Origin: JAMXLO01 sp963791495
GTDB taxonomy: Bacteria > Pseudomonadota > Alphaproteobacteria > Acetobacterales > Acetobacteraceae
Direction: 5' to 3'
Length of the DNA: 64,000 nt
Assembly (NCBI GenBank): GCA_963791495.1
Contig: CAWBST010000027.1
Coordinates: 372,001-436,000 of the forward strand
Shown here: positions 61,432 through 64,000 of the stretch, in pieces
How the letters are laid out: every line of letters begins with the position of its first letter
Numbering within the stretch: position 1 is the first letter of the stretch
Notes under the pieces: generated by a model
What the model saw: only the letters and a program-made list of their open reading frames with translations
What the model was told of the DNA's origin: nothing
The model's database searches: none
Made by a program: the position numbers and the translations under genes

Positions 61432-61710
61432 GTGATCACCTCGGCGCAGATGCGGGCGGCACGGGCGATGCTGGGTATCGACCAGCGCGAGTTGGCCAGC
61501 CTGGCCGGACTGTCCCTGCCCACGATCCAGCGCATGGAAGGAAGTGACGGCGTGGTGCGCGGCAACGTGGATTCGCTGATGAAATTGGTCGGCGCGCTGC
61601 AGGAGGCCGGCATCGAGCTGATCGCGGAGGGCGCGACCAGCCCCCAGGGCGGACGGGGCGTCCGATTGATGACCGTGACGCCACGTCGCGCTCACGCCCG
61701 TCGCGCATGA
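61432..61710 (+). CDS. XRE-family HTH regulator
   Basis: The 92-residue protein is one helix-turn-helix domain: QMRAARAMLGIDQRELASLA, then GLSLPTIQRME as recognition helix, and NVDSLMKLVGALQEAGIELI as the dimer helix. GTG 61432 is the start. The stop overlaps hyfB by four bases (ATGA), which is unusual and implies the regulator is made with the membrane complex, perhaps as an autorepressor. Confidence 0.82.
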   Translation: MITSAQMRAARAMLGIDQRELASLAGLSLPTIQRMEGSDGVVRGNVDSLMKLVGALQEAGIELIAEGATSPQGGRGVRLMTVTPRRAHARRA

Positions 61711-63707
61711 TCGTACTCGCTCTCGCCTGCATCCTGCTGCTGCTCGGCCTCGCCGCGGCCGGCGCGTTTGTGGCGCAGTCGCGGTATGGCCGCGGCATCG
61801 TCTATGGCGGCAGCCTCGCCATCTCGTCGGTCTCGCTGCTGATCGCGCTGTTCTCCCTCGCTGCCGTGCCATCGAGCGTGACGCTGCCTCTCGGCATTCC
61901 CTGGACGGGGGCACACTTCCGCCTTGACCCGCTCGCCGCATTCTTCCTGGTGGTGGTCGGACTGGGCAGCGCCGGCGCCAGCCTCTACTCACTCGGCTAC
62001 GGACAGCACGAACACGAACCGCAGCGCGTGCTGCCGTTCTACCCCGCCTTTCTCGCCGGCCTGAACCTGGTGGTGCTGGCCGACGATGCGTTCAGCTTCC
62101 TGTTCGCGTGGGAGCTGATGTCGCTGTCCTCGTGGGCGCTGGTGATGTCGCACCACCGCGAGCGCGGCAATGCACACGCTGGCTATGTCTACATCATCAT
62201 GGCGAGCTTCTCCGGCCTCGCGCTGCTGCTGTGCTTCGGCCTGCTCGCCGGCCCGATCGGCAGCTACACGTTCGACGCGATGCGCGCGGCGCATCCTACG
62301 GCCGGGATCACCGCGTTGGCTCTGGTGCTCGCGCTGATCGGCGCGGGATCGAAGGCCGGTGTCGTGCCGTTGCATGCCTGGTTGCCGCTCGCGCATCCCG
62401 CGGCGCCGAGTAACGTGTCGGCACTGATGAGCGGCGTGATGACCAAGGTCGCGGTGTACGGCTTCGTGCGCATCACCTTCGACCTGCTTGGCGCGCCCAC
62501 CTGGTGGTCCGGCACCATCGTGCTGGTGGTCGGCGGCATAACCGCGGTGCTCGGCGTGCTGTATGCGCTGATGGAGCACGACCTCAAGCGCCTGCTCGCC
62601 TACCACACGGTGGAGAACATCGGCATCATCTTCATCGGGCTTGGCCTTGCGCTCGCCTTCGGTGCCAACCGGCTCCCCGTCGCCGCGGCGCTCGGCCTCA
62701 CCGCGGCGCTGTTTCACGTGTTCAATCACTCGGTGTTCAAGAGCCTGCTGTTCTTCGGCTCCGGCGCGATCCTCACCGCCACAGGCGAGCGAGACATGGA
62801 TCACCTGGGCGGTTTGATCCACCGCATGCCAAAAACCGCGTTCGCGTTCCTGGTCGGCTGTGCTGCGATCTCCGCGCTGCCGCCACTGAACGGTTTCGTG
62901 TCCGAGTGGCTGACGTTCCAGGCCATTCTGCTCCATCCCGATCTGCCGCAATGGGGACTGAAGCTCGCAATTCCTGCCGACGGCGCACTTCTGGCGCTGT
63001 CCGCGGCACTCGCCGCCGCCTGCTTCGTCAAGGCGTTCGGCGTCACCTTCCTGGGCCGGCCGCGCACCCGCGTTGCGGCGGCTGCGCGCGAGGTTGACAG
63101 CTTCTCGCTCTGCACGATGTTTGGCTTCGCAGCACTCTGCCTCCTGGCCGGCATCTTTCCCGGTGCGGTGATCGACCTGTTGGCGCCGGTGGTGCAGTCG
63201 CTCACCGGCGCGCACATGCCGACGCAGCTTAATGTCGCGTGGCTGTCGATCGTGCCTGTCGCGAGCGCACGTAGTTCCTACAACGGCCTGCTGGTGTTCC
63301 TGTTCATCGCTGTCACCGCCTCGCTGACTGTGCTGGCGGTCCATCGCTTCGCCTCGCACGCGCTGCGTCGCGCCCCGGCCTGGGACTGCGGCTTCCCGGA
63401 TCCACGGCCAGAGACGCAATACACCAGCGGGAGTTTCGTCCAGCCGATCCGTCGTGTTTACGGAGCGGTAGTGTTCCGCACGCATGAGACCGTCACCATG
63501 CCGCCGCCCGGCGACGTCACGGCGGCACGCATCGAGAAGCACATCAGCGATCCGGTATGGGACCTGTTCTATGCACCCATCGCCGGCGCCGTATGGCGCC
63601 TGTCGCAGGTGCTGAACGTGCTGCAGTTCCTCACCATCCGTCGTTATCTCGGTTTTGTCTTTGCCGCCCTGGTGATCCTGTTGCTGACGCTCGCGCTATG
63701 GCAGTGA
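61707..63707 (+). CDS. hyfB: Hydrogenase-4/formate hydrogenlyase membrane subunit HyfB-like
   Basis: The 666-residue protein has about 16 membrane helices and the proton-pumping Nqo12/14 core: LFAWELMSLSSWALV (charged residue in helix 5), GAGSKAGVVPLHAWLPLAHP and FNHSVFKSLLFFGSG with the lysine. It is longer than NuoL cores and matches HyfB/HycC-type subunits. It belongs to complex I-related group 4 hydrogenases or related membrane complexes. The XRE gene precedes it and a hyfC-like gene overlaps its end by 10 bases. The catalytic subunits would be past the window, so the type of complex is not settled. Confidence 0.9.
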   Translation: MIVLALACILLLLGLAAAGAFVAQSRYGRGIVYGGSLAISSVSLLIALFSLAAVPSSVTLPLGIPWTGAHFRLDPLAAFFLVVVGLGSAGASLYSLGYGQHEHEPQRVLPFYPAFLAGLNLVVLADDAFSFLFAWELMSLSSWALVMSHHRERGNAHAGYVYIIMASFSGLALLLCFGLLAGPIGSYTFDAMRAAHPTAGITALALVLALIGAGSKAGVVPLHAWLPLAHPAAPSNVSALMSGVMTKVAVYGFVRITFDLLGAPTWWSGTIVLVVGGITAVLGVLYALMEHDLKRLLAYHTVENIGIIFIGLGLALAFGANRLPVAAALGLTAALFHVFNHSVFKSLLFFGSGAILTATGERDMDHLGGLIHRMPKTAFAFLVGCAAISALPPLNGFVSEWLTFQAILLHPDLPQWGLKLAIPADGALLALSAALAAACFVKAFGVTFLGRPRTRVAAAAREVDSFSLCTMFGFAALCLLAGIFPGAVIDLLAPVVQSLTGAHMPTQLNVAWLSIVPVASARSSYNGLLVFLFIAVTASLTVLAVHRFASHALRRAPAWDCGFPDPRPETQYTSGSFVQPIRRVYGAVVFRTHETVTMPPPGDVTAARIEKHISDPVWDLFYAPIAGAVWRLSQVLNVLQFLTIRRYLGFVFAALVILLLTLALWQ

Positions 63708-64000
63708 TCGAGAGCCTGCTCGTTCAGGGCGTACAGATGATGCTGGTGCTGCTGCTGGCACCGCTGCTCACGGGCCTGGTCCGCAAGGTGAAGGCGCGAC
63801 TGCAGCGCCGTCAGGGACCATCGCTGATCCAGCCCTATCGTGACCTCAAGCGCCTGCTCGGCAAGGAGGTCGTGCTGGCCGAGAACGCCTCGTGGCTGTT
63901 CCGGGCTGCGCCTTACGTGATCTTCGCCGTCACCTGGGTGGCCGCGGCTCTGGTGCCGACATTCGGCACCGGCCTGCTGTTCAGCTGGTCGGGTGACCTG
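63698..64000 (+). CDS. hyfC: HyfC/NuoH-like membrane subunit, 5' part
   Basis: The gene is cut off at the right edge. The first 101 codons contain RRQGPSLIQPYRDLKRLLGKE, a conserved block of the NuoH/HyfC/HycD family, after one helix (QMMLVLLLAPLLTGLV), and a second helix (YVIFAVTWVAAALVPTF). The subunit forms the quinone- or ferredoxin-side membrane arm that joins the hydrogenase module to the pump subunits. ATG 63698 overlaps hyfB by 10 bases; GTG 63704 is the alternative. Confidence 0.88.
   Translation, partial: MAVIESLLVQGVQMMLVLLLAPLLTGLVRKVKARLQRRQGPSLIQPYRDLKRLLGKEVVLAENASWLFRAAPYVIFAVTWVAAALVPTFGTGLLFSWSGDL

Overview
The window looks like a chromosomal segment of a GC-rich alphaproteobacterium, most likely of the Rhodospirillales/Acetobacteraceae. 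The evidence is the very high GC content, the sdhC-sdhD order, a DUF4167 protein beside prmC, hemC-hemD followed by a mitofilin-like and a HemY-like gene, argD-argF, and frequent ATGA, GTGA and TGATG stop/start overlaps. The lineage is inferred from gene content; no rRNA or tRNA gene was recognised to confirm it, and no insertion sequence, integrase or CRISPR array was seen.

Layout. 1-2.3 kb: end of the succinate dehydrogenase locus, then a small leftward set (azoreductase-like, GNAT, AhpD-like) facing a divergent MocR regulator. 3.8-9.6 kb: M23-like protein, TusA-like protein, deacetylase, xseB, a branched-chain-amino-acid-type binding protein, fructokinase mak and a DUF4167 protein. 9.8-18 kb: prmC-rpmB, a secreted metallo-beta-lactamase-fold hydrolase, a PhnW-like aminotransferase, fhs, asd and a ChaA-type antiporter. 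18-22.4 kb: a sensory module of frameshifted hybrid kinase, di-haem peroxidase and divergent OmpR-type regulator. 22.4-35.5 kb: palindromes, FAD monooxygenase, DHA2 exporter, a RibD-like reductase, a class III cyclase with TPRs, a 2OG-Fe(II) oxygenase, zapE, a GFA protein, a 1.1-kaa RTX protein and a cupin. 35.5-37.3 kb: rlmB and a hydratase-family gene.

37.3-42.2 kb is the accessory part. It holds hypothetical genes and a truncated phage-type protein between inverted CGCAGATG repeats and a partial copy of the neighbouring hydratase tail. Next to it are two near-identical 74-residue protein genes bracketing two oppositely transcribed secreted-protein genes that share an upstream region. 42.3-54.1 kb returns to housekeeping: enolase-superfamily enzyme, second M23-like protein, HemY-like/mitofilin-like/hemD/hemC leftward, tsaD-rlmJ-gpsA-murJ rightward. 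54.3-55.7 kb has an AbrB/PIN toxin-antitoxin pair and decaying genes (DUF4440-like, cyclase remnant). 56-64 kb has a histidine phosphatase, argD-argF, a Trp-rich micro-ORF between hairpins, a hybrid kinase lacking its phosphoacceptor histidine, and the start of a hydrogenase-4-like (hyf) operon led by an XRE regulator.

Several genes (kinase near 20450, M23-like near 43560, mitofilin-like near 45697, DUF4440-like near 55268) are split by what look like single-base shifts. These may be true decay or sequencing indels; reads would decide. The best candidates for something new are the Trp-rich micro-ORF at 58986-59060, the 40.3-42.2 kb duplicated small-protein array, the repeat-bounded island at 37.3-40.3 kb, and the His-less kinase.
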